Shown here: positions 17,376 through 26,080 of the stretch, one piece after another
Layout: every line of letters begins with the position of its first letter
How positions within the stretch are numbered: position 1 is the first letter of the stretch
Assembly: GCA_910585195.1 (NCBI GenBank)
Contig: CAJUCX010000001.1
Location: 1-64,000, forward strand
Length of the DNA: 64,000 nucleotides
Direction: 5' to 3'
DNA from: an uncultured Christensenellaceae bacterium
GTDB lineage: Bacteria; Bacillota; Clostridia; Christensenellales; CAG-314
Notes under the pieces: model-generated
Seen by the model: the letters and a program-made list of their open reading frames with translations, nothing else
Told to the model about the DNA's origin: nothing
Database searches by the model: none
Position numbers and translations under genes: made by a program

Positions 17376-19034
17376 TTATGCAAAAATCTTATCGATAAAT
17401 TCTTCCATCTTTGCAAACGTTTCTTGGTTTTTATCCTGACTTTCCGCCGCAGTCATATAAAACTTTATAAGCGGTTCCGTTCCGCTAGGTCTTACTATAA
17501 GCTGCGCGTCGTCCGATAAATTCAACATAATTACGTCAGAACTAGGAAGTCCCAAAATATTGTCGCCCAGCAAATCTATCTTCTGCAATACTTTTTTGTC
17601 GGCAACCGTCAATACAGGCATATTTCTGAACGACGTAAGCAATTCTTTCATTCTTGCGTTGCCGCTTGCGCCTGCATATTCCTTAGATTTAAGCTTGTGC
17701 GAATATTTGCCGAACTCTCCGTAAATTTCGTTGAGTTTGTCTATAAGCGTTTTGCCCTGCTGTTTAAGTAAATCGGCATATTCTATAAGCACCATACAAG
17801 CGACTACCGCGTCCTTGTCTCTCGCGTGGTCGCCTATCAAATAACCGCAGCTTTCTTCGAAGCCCAAAACAAAATCGTCTATTCTGCCTTCCGCTTCAAG
17901 CCTGTTCATTTGGTCGCCTATGTACTTAAAGCCCGTCAAAACGTTGCGCATTTCCACTCCGTACTTTTCGGCAATTTTACTTGCAAGGTTTGTGGTAACG
18001 ATAGTCTTTACCGCAACGGCGTGTTTAGGCAAAGTGCCGCGTTTGGCTCTTTCCTCCAAAACGTAGTTAAGCAAACACAGCCCCATTTCGTTGCCGGAAA
18101 GTATGGTATAACTTCCGTTGTGTTTTACCGCAACGCCCACTCTGTCCGCGTCGGGGTCCGTTGCTATAAAAATATCCGCCGCGTTGTCCTTTGCATATTG
18201 CAAGCCCAAGGCAAGAGCCTCTTTCTTTTCGGGGTTAGGGTACGGACAAGTCGGAAAGTTTCCGTCGGGGTTATATTGCTCTTTAACGATAATCAAATCT
18301 TTTACGCCGACTTCATTCAATATTTTTGGCACAAACTTCCAACCCGTGCCGTTTAACGGGCTGTAAACCACATTGATGTTGCCGCAATCGTGCATATGCT
18401 GACGCTTTACTCTTGCAAAAAACTCGTCGTATACGTGCTGCGGAACGTACTCTATCAAACCGTCTTTAAGTTCCGCGTCAAAATCCGCACGCTTTACCTC
18501 AAACGGGTCTACCTTGCTTATGGCTTGCGTAACTTTATCTGCAACGGCGTCGGTTATTTGGCAGCCGTCCGCGCCGTAAACCTTATAACCGTTAAATTTG
18601 CTAGGATTGTGGCTTGCGGTAATCATTATGCCTGCATCACAGCACGTTTCCCTTGTGCCGAAAGAAACGAAAGGCGTAGGCTGCAATTCTTCGGTAACGT
18701 AGGCTTTAATGCCGTTTTGAGCCAATACGCACGCCGCCGTTTTTGCAAACAACTGCGAGTTTATGCGGCTGTCATAACTGATAAACACCTTTTTTGCATT
18801 TATGCTTTTAAGATAGTCGGCAAGCCCCTGCGTGGTTTTTGACACCGTGTAAATATTGAGGCAATTTGTGCCCGCGCCCAAAATACCGCGCTGACCTGCG
18901 GTGCCGAACTCCAAATCCTTATAAAAACAATCTTGAATTTTATTTTCGTCGTCTTTCATTTCTTCGAGTTGGCGTTTTACTTCGGCATCGTCAGCCTTAG
19001 CGCACCACAACTCGTATCGTTGCATATAGTCCAT
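17376..19034 (-). CDS. pgcA: phosphoglucomutase / phosphomannomutase (alpha-phosphohexomutase)
   Basis: 552 residues. Interconverts glucose-6-P and glucose-1-P, the substrate of GlgC and product of GlgP. The phosphoserine motif TASHNP has Ser 141. The metal loop DPDADRVGV, sugar-binding GFEESCGY and phosphate-binding RPSGTEP are intact. Head gene of the glycogen locus, with an AAGGGG ribosome site and an extended -10 promoter just upstream. The symbol follows B. subtilis usage for this 550-580 residue family. Confidence 0.94.
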   Translation of the reverse strand: MDYMQRYELWCAKADDAEVKRQLEEMKDDENKIQDCFYKDLEFGTAGQRGILGAGTNCLNIYTVSKTTQGLADYLKSINAKKVFISYDSRINSQLFAKTAACVLAQNGIKAYVTEELQPTPFVSFGTRETCCDAGIMITASHNPSKFNGYKVYGADGCQITDAVADKVTQAISKVDPFEVKRADFDAELKDGLIEYVPQHVYDEFFARVKRQHMHDCGNINVVYSPLNGTGWKFVPKILNEVGVKDLIIVKEQYNPDGNFPTCPYPNPEKKEALALGLQYAKDNAADIFIATDPDADRVGVAVKHNGSYTILSGNEMGLCLLNYVLEERAKRGTLPKHAVAVKTIVTTNLASKIAEKYGVEMRNVLTGFKYIGDQMNRLEAEGRIDDFVLGFEESCGYLIGDHARDKDAVVACMVLIEYADLLKQQGKTLIDKLNEIYGEFGKYSHKLKSKEYAGASGNARMKELLTSFRNMPVLTVADKKVLQKIDLLGDNILGLPSSDVIMLNLSDDAQLIVRPSGTEPLIKFYMTAAESQDKNQETFAKMEEFIDKIFA

Positions 19035-19061
19035 AAAAAACCCCTTATAGTTATTAACAAT

Positions 19062-19070
19062 ATTTTAACA
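19062..19070 (-). promoter_or_regulatory. extended -10 promoter for the pgcA-led glycogen operon
   Basis: Minus strand TGTTAAAAT, an extended -10 about 28 bases before the pgcA ATG. No convincing -35 at the usual distance. The 217 bases between pgcA and the Nudix gene hold this, the Nudix terminator, and otherwise only AT-rich sequence. Confidence 0.45.
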
Positions 19071-19193
19071 TAAAAAAAATGCCTTGCATAGACCCATTTG
19101 AAAAATAAAACCATAATTTGCCAATAATAATTTTACTTAATATCATACTTGCCCAAACCGTTATATTTTTTGTCTTAAATTAAAGTAAAAGCA

Positions 19194-19226
19194 CAAAAAA
19201 AGGTGCAAAGCAGAAACCTTGCACCT
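19194..19226 (-). terminator. terminator of the Nudix gene
   Basis: Minus strand stem AGGTGCAA / TTGCACCT followed by a run of seven T. Lies 25 bases past the Nudix stop codon. Confidence 0.85.
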
Positions 19227-19251
19227 TACCTGTTTTTATTTTTAACAGAAA

Positions 19252-19788
19252 TTATTTGCCTTCATCCAAAAGTTTTTTTGCCAAAAGCAAACCCACAACC
19301 GTTTTGCAGTCGTTTATCTCGTTGGAATAAACTTTTGCAATAGCGTCGTCGAGTTTCATTTTGACCACAGACACAAACTCTCCATCGTCGAGGTGCTGTT
19401 GATAGTAAGTAAGCCCTCTTGCAAGGAAGATATAAAACTTTTCAGTACAATAACCAGGCGTAACCAAAAAACTGCCCAAGTCGTCGTATTTTTCCGCAAC
19501 GCAGCCCGTTTCTTCGGACAGTTCTCTCCTTGCGGTTTCAAATGGCTCTTCGTCAAGTTCTCGCTTGCCTGCCGGAATTTCCAATACTTCCTGTTTGAAC
19601 GGGTATCTGAATTGCTTTACCAAAAGCACGTTTTCGCACTCGTCAATAGGCACAATGCATACGCCGCCGCGATGCACTACTACTTCGCGCGTGGCAACGT
19701 TGCCGTCTGGCAAAATAACTTCATCGCTTTGCACCCTTATTACTTTGCCTTCAAAGACGATATTTTCTTTTGATGTAATTTCTTTCAT
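19252..19788 (-). CDS. Nudix hydrolase, ADP-ribose pyrophosphatase type
   Basis: 178 residues, typical of the NudF-like group that splits ADP-ribose into AMP and ribose-5-P. The Nudix box fits GX5EX7REUXEEXGU exactly, starting at the Gly of GKRELDEEPF (about residue 75) and running through RELSEETGC. A conserved LLVKQFRYPF strand lies before it. Start follows CGGAG. A terminator T-run ends directly before the ribosome site, so its transcript must start inside or read through that hairpin. Substrate is inferred from family only. Confidence 0.88.
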   Translation of the reverse strand: MKEITSKENIVFEGKVIRVQSDEVILPDGNVATREVVVHRGGVCIVPIDECENVLLVKQFRYPFKQEVLEIPAGKRELDEEPFETARRELSEETGCVAEKYDDLGSFLVTPGYCTEKFYIFLARGLTYYQQHLDDGEFVSVVKMKLDDAIAKVYSNEINDCKTVVGLLLAKKLLDEGK

Positions 19789-19800
19789 AACTACTCCGAT

Positions 19801-19824
19801 AAAAAAACCGGCTGTAACCGGTTT
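19801..19824 (-). terminator. terminator of the metY-metA operon
   Basis: Minus strand AAACCGG / CCGGTTT stem with a 6-base loop and a seven-T run. Sits between the small membrane gene (19917-20192) and the Nudix start. Confidence 0.8.
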
Positions 19825-19916
19825 CTGTCATATAAAAAATTTCTTTACCGTTAAACGTTTATGCCGAGCAATTTGCAATTACGACAAAAATGCCGCTTTA
19901 CAATATATTGCAAAAG

Positions 19917-20192
19917 TCAAAACTCTATGCCCAAACTTTTGCAAAACCGTTTTATGCGGTGAAAGTTCCAAAACATAACTATCGCGCACAGTATGGTTAC
20001 AACCAACATTACAAAGCCTGCAATCAATAAAATATTGCCTGCGTCGCCTTTAATGACAGATGCCGCAAGACTTAAAATAGCGCCGATTATTATGGAAATA
20101 AAAAACACGCGGCGGGTATATTTTGACAAGTTGAGCATTTTTTTAAGCGCTGACGCCTGTTCCGGCGAAAGTTTAGGAGTGTTGTTTTCCAT
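19917..20192 (-). CDS. small two-helix membrane protein, unknown function
   Basis: 91 residues. A short charged N-terminus, then two hydrophobic helices (about 29-48 and 53-75), then a basic tail. No recognised family. The ATG has a GGGGAA site and begins 1 bp after metA; a terminator follows it. It is therefore a genuine third gene of the methionine operon. A link to methionine or sulfur metabolism is suggested only by position. Confidence 0.7.
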   Translation of the reverse strand: MENNTPKLSPEQASALKKMLNLSKYTRRVFFISIIIGAILSLAASVIKGDAGNILLIAGFVMLVVTILCAIVMFWNFHRIKRFCKSLGIEF

Positions 20193-20193
20193 A

Positions 20194-21117
20194 TTATTCC
20201 CCTTGATTTATCGACTCTATGTCGTAAGGCGTTGCCTGATATACGTAATAATTCAGCCAGTTGCTGAAAAGTATGGTTGCGGTGCTTGTCCAACTCATAT
20301 TGACTTTGTCGCATTTACCGTCCGCAAAATAATTTTTGGGCGACTCTATTTTAAGTCCCTTGTTCAAATCGCGGAAGTACTCTGTCTTTAAGGTATCTCT
20401 GTCATACTCTACGTGTCCGGTAACAAATATATTTCTGTTGTCGTTGGATTTTATTAAAGTAATGCCTGCTTCGTCGCTCTTTGCAAGTACGGTAAGTTCC
20501 GTATTTTTATAAACTTCCTTTTCGTTAATTACAGTATGGCGCGAGTGCGGCACGAAAAACACGTCGCTCAAACCCTTCGTCAGCATTTCGGTAGGCTTTA
20601 ACGCCACGGTAGGAAATATTCCAAACTTCTTTTTAGGCAGCGGAATTTTGTCTATTCCGTAAAAATGGTACAACGCCGCCTGTGCGCCCCAGCAAATATA
20701 AAGCGTAGTGGTTACGTTTTTTCGGGCGTAATCCATAATTTCGGTAAGTTCATGCCAATAGTCAACGTCCTCAAACGCCATAGTTTCCACAGGCGCTCCC
20801 GTAACAATCATTCCGTCAAAGGTTCTGTTTTTTATATCGGCAAAACTTTTGTAAAACTTTGACATATGACTTTCCGACGTATGACGGCTTTTATAACTTG
20901 CCGTATTTATAAGAGTTACGTTTACCTGCAACGGAGTGTTTCCCAGCAACCTCAGCAACTGCGTTTCCGTCTCGATTTTGGTCGGCATAAGATTTACAAT
21001 CGCAATATCGAGCGGTCGTATGTCCTGCGTTGCCGCCCTGTTGGTAGGCATAACGAATATATTTTCTTTGGTAAGCACGTCAAATGCCGGCAAATCCTTT
21101 TGTATAACTATTGGCAT
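20194..21117 (-). CDS. metA: homoserine O-acetyltransferase, MetA type
   Basis: 307 residues, normal length. Activates homoserine for methionine synthesis. Catalytic Cys 142 is in CWGAQAAL; the His and Glu of the VTGHVEYD block are also present. Residue 111 is Glu (GAPVETMAF); this position is Glu in the acetyl-CoA using B. cereus enzyme and Gly in the succinyl-CoA using E. coli enzyme. With an O-acetylhomoserine sulfhydrylase gene directly upstream, acetyl-CoA is the likely donor. Ribosome site GAGGAG overlaps the end of metY. Confidence 0.94.
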   Translation of the reverse strand: MPIVIQKDLPAFDVLTKENIFVMPTNRAATQDIRPLDIAIVNLMPTKIETETQLLRLLGNTPLQVNVTLINTASYKSRHTSESHMSKFYKSFADIKNRTFDGMIVTGAPVETMAFEDVDYWHELTEIMDYARKNVTTTLYICWGAQAALYHFYGIDKIPLPKKKFGIFPTVALKPTEMLTKGLSDVFFVPHSRHTVINEKEVYKNTELTVLAKSDEAGITLIKSNDNRNIFVTGHVEYDRDTLKTEYFRDLNKGLKIESPKNYFADGKCDKVNMSWTSTATILFSNWLNYYVYQATPYDIESINQGE

Positions 21118-21126
21118 TTTTACTCC

Positions 21127-22395
21127 TCAAATTTTTTCCAACGCCTGCGTAATGTCCTGCGCAAGGTCGTCGACGTTTTCTATACCTATCGACAGACGCA
21201 CCATATTAGGCGTAATGCCCGCCAAAGTCAAATCTGCATCGCTAAGCTGTCTGTGCGTGGTAGACGCAGGGTGCAAAACGCAACTCCTTACGTCGGCAAT
21301 GTGCGTAACTTGTTTAATAAGTTGCAGTTTGCGTATAAAATTTTCCGCCTCTTCTCTGCCGCCCTTTATGCCAAAAACAAGCATACCGCCGAAGCCGTTT
21401 TTATAATATTTTTCCGCGAGGTCGTGATACTTGTCGCCTTTAAGCCCCGGGTATAAAACCCACTCTACCTTTTCGTTCTTTTGCAAAAGTTTGGCAAGCT
21501 GCAAAGCGTTGCTGCTTGTTCTTTCCATTCTTACGTGCAAAGTTTCGGTACCTATGTTTGTAAGCCACGAATTAAACGGACTAGGCGACATACCCATATC
21601 TCTCATATACTGCATACGCGCTTTTATTATATAAGCGGCTTTGCCGCCTTCTTCAACGTAAACCACGTCGTGATAACTTGCGTCGGGTACGCAAAACTCT
21701 TTATAACGAGGGTTGCCCTTATACTCGAAGTTTCCCCCGTCTACAATTATGCCGCCCACGCAGGAAGCGTGTCCGTCAAGATATTTCGTGCTGGAATGCA
21801 CTACGACGTTTGCGCCGTGTTCAAACGGTCTGACGTGATAAGGCGTCGCAAGAGTATTGTCCACAACAAACACTATGCCGTGCTTTTTGCAGATTTTTGC
21901 ATATCTGTCAAAATCGCACACAATCATTGCAGGGTTTGCAATGGTTTCCATATACAACGCTTTTGTATTTTCGTCTATAAGACTTTCAATTTCCTCATCA
22001 CTCATATCGTCGGCAAAAAACTTTGTGTTGATACCCAGTCGCGGCAAAGTAATTTTGAACAAATTGAAAGTACCGCCGTAAAGATTGTTTATTGCCAAAA
22101 TATTTTCGCCTTTGTTTGCAAGGTTCAGGCAGGCAACCATAATTGCCGACATACCGGAGCCCGTTGCCATTGCGCCTACGCCGCCCTCCAACTGCGATAT
22201 TTTTTCTTCGTATGCAGCGGTAGTAGGGTTGCTTATTCTCGAATATATATGCCCTGCCTTAGGCGAATTAAACAAATACGCCATTTCGTCAGGGTCTTTG
22301 TAATAATAAGTCGTGCTTTGATAAAGCGGCAATACACGCGGGTCGCCGCTCTTCGGCTCGTAACCGCCCTGTACGCAAATTGTCTCTATTTTCAT
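21127..22395 (-). CDS. metY: O-acetylhomoserine sulfhydrylase (PLP enzyme)
   Basis: 422 residues. Joins O-acetylhomoserine and sulfide to give homocysteine. Cys/Met metabolism PLP family: PLP Lys 204 in SSTKYLDGH, YSRISNPT substrate loop and MSAIMVA block near 82. Shares the family with cystathionine gamma-synthase, but length and the adjacent metA favour direct sulfhydrylation. First gene of metY-metA, with a GGAGG site and a well-formed promoter carrying an internal palindrome. Confidence 0.93.
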   Translation of the reverse strand: MKIETICVQGGYEPKSGDPRVLPLYQSTTYYYKDPDEMAYLFNSPKAGHIYSRISNPTTAAYEEKISQLEGGVGAMATGSGMSAIMVACLNLANKGENILAINNLYGGTFNLFKITLPRLGINTKFFADDMSDEEIESLIDENTKALYMETIANPAMIVCDFDRYAKICKKHGIVFVVDNTLATPYHVRPFEHGANVVVHSSTKYLDGHASCVGGIIVDGGNFEYKGNPRYKEFCVPDASYHDVVYVEEGGKAAYIIKARMQYMRDMGMSPSPFNSWLTNIGTETLHVRMERTSSNALQLAKLLQKNEKVEWVLYPGLKGDKYHDLAEKYYKNGFGGMLVFGIKGGREEAENFIRKLQLIKQVTHIADVRSCVLHPASTTHRQLSDADLTLAGITPNMVRLSIGIENVDDLAQDITQALEKI

Positions 22396-22435
22396 AAAAT
22401 GCCTCCGACAATTATAATTGATGTAATTAAGATAT

Positions 22436-22464
22436 ATAGTAACTCATCTTGCAAGATTTTTCAA
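22436..22464 (-). promoter_or_regulatory. metY promoter with an operator-like palindrome in the spacer
   Basis: Minus strand TTGAAA, 17-bp spacer, TACTAT. A perfect 10-bp palindrome TCTTGCAAGA at 22447-22456 lies wholly between the -35 and -10 boxes, where a bound repressor would block RNA polymerase. No S-box or T-box leader was seen. Confidence 0.7.
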
Positions 22465-22490
22465 GATTTTTCTTGCAAAATCAAGATTTT
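22452..22490. repeat. three direct copies of CAAGATTTT
   Basis: Copies at 22452-22460, 22462-22470 and 22482-22490, with an inverted TCTTGCAA at 22471-22478. They overlap and lie just upstream of the metY promoter in the 250-bp region shared with the divergent TetR gene. Likely regulator binding sites. Confidence 0.6.
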
Positions 22491-22596
22491 ATATTTTTGC
22501 ATAACAGCAAGCAATCTGCCGTCGGATAACGATTTTGCCAAACGAAAAATTAAATTTTTAATTAAAAATAATAATTAAAAAAATATTTTCAAATTC

Positions 22597-22625
22597 TTGT
22601 TTAATTTTTCCCGTTATGCTAATAT
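22597..22625 (+). promoter_or_regulatory. promoter for the TetR gene
   Basis: TTGTTT, 17-bp spacer, TAATAT with an extended TG two bases before. Start predicted near 22632, leaving a short leader with GGAG. Confidence 0.7.
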
Positions 22626-22645
22626 TATAAAAAGGAGAAGTGAAT

Positions 22646-23227
22646 ATGAAAAAGTCCGAGACTACTTCGAGAAAAATTTTGGATACCGTAAAAGAACTGT
22701 TAAAAACCAGAGAAAACATTACCATTAAAGACATTTGCGACAAAGCCTATATCAACATTGCCGCAGTAAACTATCACTTCGGCGATAAAGATACTTTAAT
22801 AAATATGGCTGTAAGCGAAATTTTTGCAGAACTCAAACAGCAAATAGAAGTAATGGCAGACAACGAATTTGAAAGTACGGAGCAAGCCCTTTACACCTTT
22901 GCGGACCTTTGCTACAATTTTGCGGCAGAATACTCGGGCGCAGTCAAATATATGTTGACCACTGCCACGTTTGAACACGGCAACAGCATACTGCAACAAT
23001 TTTTGCAGGACAAAAAGTTTACAGATTTTGTAATAGAAAAATTTCAGCAGCTCAACCCTACGGTAGACAGAGTGCAACTTATGTGCAAATACATAATGAC
23101 GCTTTCGGTATTTCTATTCCCTATGATTTGTCAAACGCCGTTTCTCAAAGAAGGCACGCTTTCTCTTAAAAACAGCGAATTCAAAAAGGCATATATAAAC
23201 CAAATGGTAAAGATACTTACAGAGTAA
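22646..23227 (+). CDS. TetR/AcrR-family transcriptional regulator
   Basis: 193 residues from the ATG at 22646, 8 bases after GGAG; the in-frame GTG at 22640 is too close to that site. N-terminal helix-turn-helix (about residues 22-50, ITIKDICDKAYINIAAVNYHFGDK) matches the TetR DNA-binding pattern. The C-terminal ligand domain is unassigned. It is divergent from metY and shares a control region with repeated CAAGATTTT motifs, so it may regulate metY, itself, or both; this is inference. Confidence 0.85.
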   Translation: MKKSETTSRKILDTVKELLKTRENITIKDICDKAYINIAAVNYHFGDKDTLINMAVSEIFAELKQQIEVMADNEFESTEQALYTFADLCYNFAAEYSGAVKYMLTTATFEHGNSILQQFLQDKKFTDFVIEKFQQLNPTVDRVQLMCKYIMTLSVFLFPMICQTPFLKEGTLSLKNSEFKKAYINQMVKILTE

Positions 23228-23253
23228 TTCAAAAACATAAAACTTATACTTCA

Positions 23254-23362
23254 TCGGTTGTTCTTTTGCACTGCGGCGTGCGCCACTGTCCCTTTTGCAA
23301 ACGAAACACCATACTTAGTTTAGCACAAAATTCAATCCCAAAGCGCATTGCGCTTTGGGATT
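23254..23362. repeat. dispersed intergenic repeat, copy A
   Basis: About 110 bases, clearly similar by eye to 48210-48345 (for example CTTTTGCAAACGAAACAC here and CTTTTGCAAACAAAACAC there). Ends in a 14-bp-arm palindrome at 23334-23362 (AATCCCAAAGCGCA / TGCGCTTTGGGATT). No coding capacity. The rest of the 240-bp gap is AT-rich with nothing recognised except the terminator. Confidence 0.6.
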
Positions 23363-23440
23363 TGCATATACTTTATAAATTCTAAAACTATTAAAAATTT
23401 AACCGTAACTATCAACTATTCACTTTTAACTATTAACCAA

Positions 23441-23468
23441 AAAACTAAGACAAAAATGCCTTAGTTTT
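23441..23468. terminator. terminator between convergent TetR and FGGY kinase genes
   Basis: AAAACTAAG / CTTAGTTTT stem with a 10-base loop and T-run on the minus strand. The arm overlaps the kinase stop codon. Confidence 0.8.
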
Positions 23469-25018
23469 CAATTGTCCCAAACTATTTTTTTAAGGTTGAT
23501 ATATGAAGGTTTAAGTTTCTTATAAAGATTTTTATAAACGCCGTTATAAATTCTTTCATAAAAATCGTGCACTTTTTGATTTGGAGTGAAAGAATCTCTA
23601 TAATGCACCATTTCGCTAACGGCAGTATCGAAACTGTCAAACTCGCCCATTGCAACAAAGCCCGCCATAGAAGACCCCAGACTGCTTGTCTCCCAAGTCT
23701 GTACGCGAATTATCGGCAGACCGAACATATCCGCAGTCATCTGGCAGATATAGTCGCTTTTACTGCCGCCGCCTGAAACTACAATCTTTTTTATTTTGGT
23801 TTTTATTTTCTTCTGTATCTTTTTGAAGGCGTCAAGCAAAGCGTAGTTTATGCCTTCCAAAATAGCCCTATATAAATGCCACTTCGTATGCACGTGGTTA
23901 AAGCCTATTATCGTGCCGCGGCCTTCCGGCTGTTTAAGCATAGGCGCCCACATTGGCTGAAGCATAAGTCCGTCGCAGCCCGGCGGAATTTCCTGCAAGT
24001 GTCTGTCCAACAACTGCTCTACCGCAATGCCCTGCGATTTTGCTTCTTCTACTTCAAACTTGGCAAATTGCTCTATAAACCAACTTACCATCCAATAGCC
24101 GCGGTATACTTGAATTTCAGGGTTATATTGATTAGGCATAACCGCCGTATATGCAGGCATAAAAGTTTCGGGCTCCACGTACTTTTCCGTTACGAATTGC
24201 ACTGTCGACTGAGTGCCGAAACTGATTGACACAGTGTCTTCGTTTACTACGCCGCAACCCAGCGCCTCGCAGCCCTTGTCCGCACCAGTGGCGATGACAG
24301 GCAAACCTTCTTTAATGGACGACTTTTCCGCAAAGTCTGCCGTGATATAACCAAGCACTTCTCCCGGCTCTACAAGGTCGCAAAACTTTTCACGCTCTAT
24401 GTTGAATATCGGGTTTTGCACGTCGTGCTTAGACTTCCATTTGCGCTTTTTGTAGTGATATGGTATATGACCAATCTGACAAGCCTTGCTGTCTATAAAT
24501 TTGCCCGTCATAAGATAAGTGAAATAGCCCGACATCGTCATATATCTGTAAGTATTCTTCCAAATTTCAGGCTCGTTTTCTCTTATCCAGTTGCTCATAG
24601 ACAGTTTGCCCTGCATCTTTGCGGTTTCGGTCAAACCGACTATTTTATATGCCATACGGTTAAGCAAGGGAACTTTTTTGTAATCGAACTCTGCCTCGCG
24701 TTGGTCAAGCCACATTATTATAGGACGCAAAACTTTGCCGTCCTTGCCCATACACACGCCTGTATCCCTTACGGCAGTTGCGGTAACGGCAATTACGTCG
24801 TCCCAGTACCGAGCATGAGTTTCGTGCAGTTTTTTTGCGACGTCGCAAATGGTCTGTTCGTAAACTTCGGCATACTGCTCGGCCCAGCCGCGTTTTAAGG
24901 AGAAGTAAGGTTTGCAACGCTCGGTTGCAAGACCTATTATCTGACCCTGCTTGTTTACAAGAGTGCATCTTATGCTCTGTGTACCGCAATCAAAAGTTAA
25001 AATTAAAGGTTCGCTCAT
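23468..25018 (-). CDS. FGGY-family carbohydrate kinase, substrate unknown
   Basis: 516 residues, full length. N-terminal FGGY domain starts LILTFDCGTQSIRC (ATP phosphate-1 loop), with MWLDQREAEF and a C-terminal domain bearing VIATGADKGCEALGCG, SFGTQSTVQF and the adenosine loop VVSGGGSKSDYICQM. The family phosphorylates sugars or polyols such as glycerol, xylulose, ribulose or gluconate. No transporter or isomerase is adjacent to identify the substrate. Start follows GGGAGAG. A DUF4438 gene lies 73 bp upstream on the same strand. Confidence 0.88.
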   Translation of the reverse strand: MSEPLILTFDCGTQSIRCTLVNKQGQIIGLATERCKPYFSLKRGWAEQYAEVYEQTICDVAKKLHETHARYWDDVIAVTATAVRDTGVCMGKDGKVLRPIIMWLDQREAEFDYKKVPLLNRMAYKIVGLTETAKMQGKLSMSNWIRENEPEIWKNTYRYMTMSGYFTYLMTGKFIDSKACQIGHIPYHYKKRKWKSKHDVQNPIFNIEREKFCDLVEPGEVLGYITADFAEKSSIKEGLPVIATGADKGCEALGCGVVNEDTVSISFGTQSTVQFVTEKYVEPETFMPAYTAVMPNQYNPEIQVYRGYWMVSWFIEQFAKFEVEEAKSQGIAVEQLLDRHLQEIPPGCDGLMLQPMWAPMLKQPEGRGTIIGFNHVHTKWHLYRAILEGINYALLDAFKKIQKKIKTKIKKIVVSGGGSKSDYICQMTADMFGLPIIRVQTWETSSLGSSMAGFVAMGEFDSFDTAVSEMVHYRDSFTPNQKVHDFYERIYNGVYKNLYKKLKPSYINLKKIVWDN

Positions 25019-25091
25019 TTTCTCTCCCGCAAAGGCTGACCGCCGTTTTGTTTATGATAACATACTTCGCAAATTTATACGCAAATTTTTT

Positions 25092-25964
25092 TCAATTTTG
25101 TTTATTTTTAATATAATTTGCAATATTTGCGTTTTTATTGATGTGATATTTTATCAAGCCAGTCTGACAAGTAAGCACGGTAGTTACACCCGGACCGTGT
25201 CCGCTCAACACGCAATCGCTGTGCACGACCACGCCTACGGTTACCGCGCCCTTGCGGAAACATCTGCCGTTTGTGGTATCGCAGTCCTGCAAGGCAACTA
25301 TATCGCCAAAACGCAAATCTTGCAGGCTGTTTGCCTTCAACTCGTCTTTGTCCATCGTCATTATGTCATAGTCGCCGGTGTAAGCGTTTGCGCTGCCTAT
25401 GCCGCTGCCCATCAAATGCGCAGGCACTACCGCCGCAACGCCTACGTCCAACATTCCGTCTTTGTCGTCAATATCCATCATTTCCAAAAAACTCGGGTCA
25501 ATGTTCATAACTTTCACAAGCGGCTGCCCATCAATCTTTAAGCCTTGTCCGCACGATTTTATAAGTACCTTATCACCCGGCGCCATCTTTTCCATATCGT
25601 CGCCGTCAAAATCTACAAGTACGTGTTCTATTCCGCCGTGCGTACCTGTAACGGTGCCGACCGCCCCCTTTGCGTCTCCGGACATAACTATCGCCTTGTT
25701 GCCAATGCAGGACAAAAAGTTCAACGCCAAATTTTCCGTCGCGTCGGCATTCTTTACGGAAACACCGGGTTCTATGTGGTCGCCCGCAAGCCCGTAAACA
25801 CTGTCGCCTACTTTGACGTTGTAGCAAATCCCGCCGACGGCAGGCACAGCCCAAATAGATTCGTCGTGCGCAATTTTGGTTGCGCTTCTCATCGTCGGAT
25901 GATGAATAACCCCCATAGCCGACTGAATAACAAGTTTATCTTTGTTAGTAACTATCTTTGCCAT
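25092..25964 (-). CDS. DUF4438 protein
   Basis: 290 residues recognised as the DUF4438 family, found in anaerobes such as Clostridia and Thermotogae. Function not established. Visible features: a Gly/Val-rich beta fold with KVGDSVYGLAGDHIEPG, GTVTGTHGGIEH and a C-terminal GHGPGVTTVLTCQTG. No membrane segment or signal peptide. Start follows AAGGAAG. Could be co-transcribed with the sugar kinase downstream. A GCGCAATAATTTGCGC palindrome lies upstream at 26021-26036. Confidence 0.75.
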   Translation of the reverse strand: MAKIVTNKDKLVIQSAMGVIHHPTMRSATKIAHDESIWAVPAVGGICYNVKVGDSVYGLAGDHIEPGVSVKNADATENLALNFLSCIGNKAIVMSGDAKGAVGTVTGTHGGIEHVLVDFDGDDMEKMAPGDKVLIKSCGQGLKIDGQPLVKVMNIDPSFLEMMDIDDKDGMLDVGVAAVVPAHLMGSGIGSANAYTGDYDIMTMDKDELKANSLQDLRFGDIVALQDCDTTNGRCFRKGAVTVGVVVHSDCVLSGHGPGVTTVLTCQTGLIKYHINKNANIANYIKNKQN

Positions 25965-26080
25965 AAATTGTCTTCCTTACCTATAATACTTATTAAATTT
26001 TACAGTAAAAACCGTTTTTTGCGCAATAATTTGCGCTTTGTAATATACTACCACCGCCCGAAAAATTTTTCAAGTAATTT

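Noticed and set aside
21481..22578. 365-codon open frame on the plus strand
   Set aside because: Opposite metY, which has clear catalytic motifs; the shadow has none.
22396..22640. Possible SAM (S-box) or T-box riboswitch before metY
   Set aside because: The space from the promoter start to metY is only about 35 bases, too short, and no conserved riboswitch core is present.
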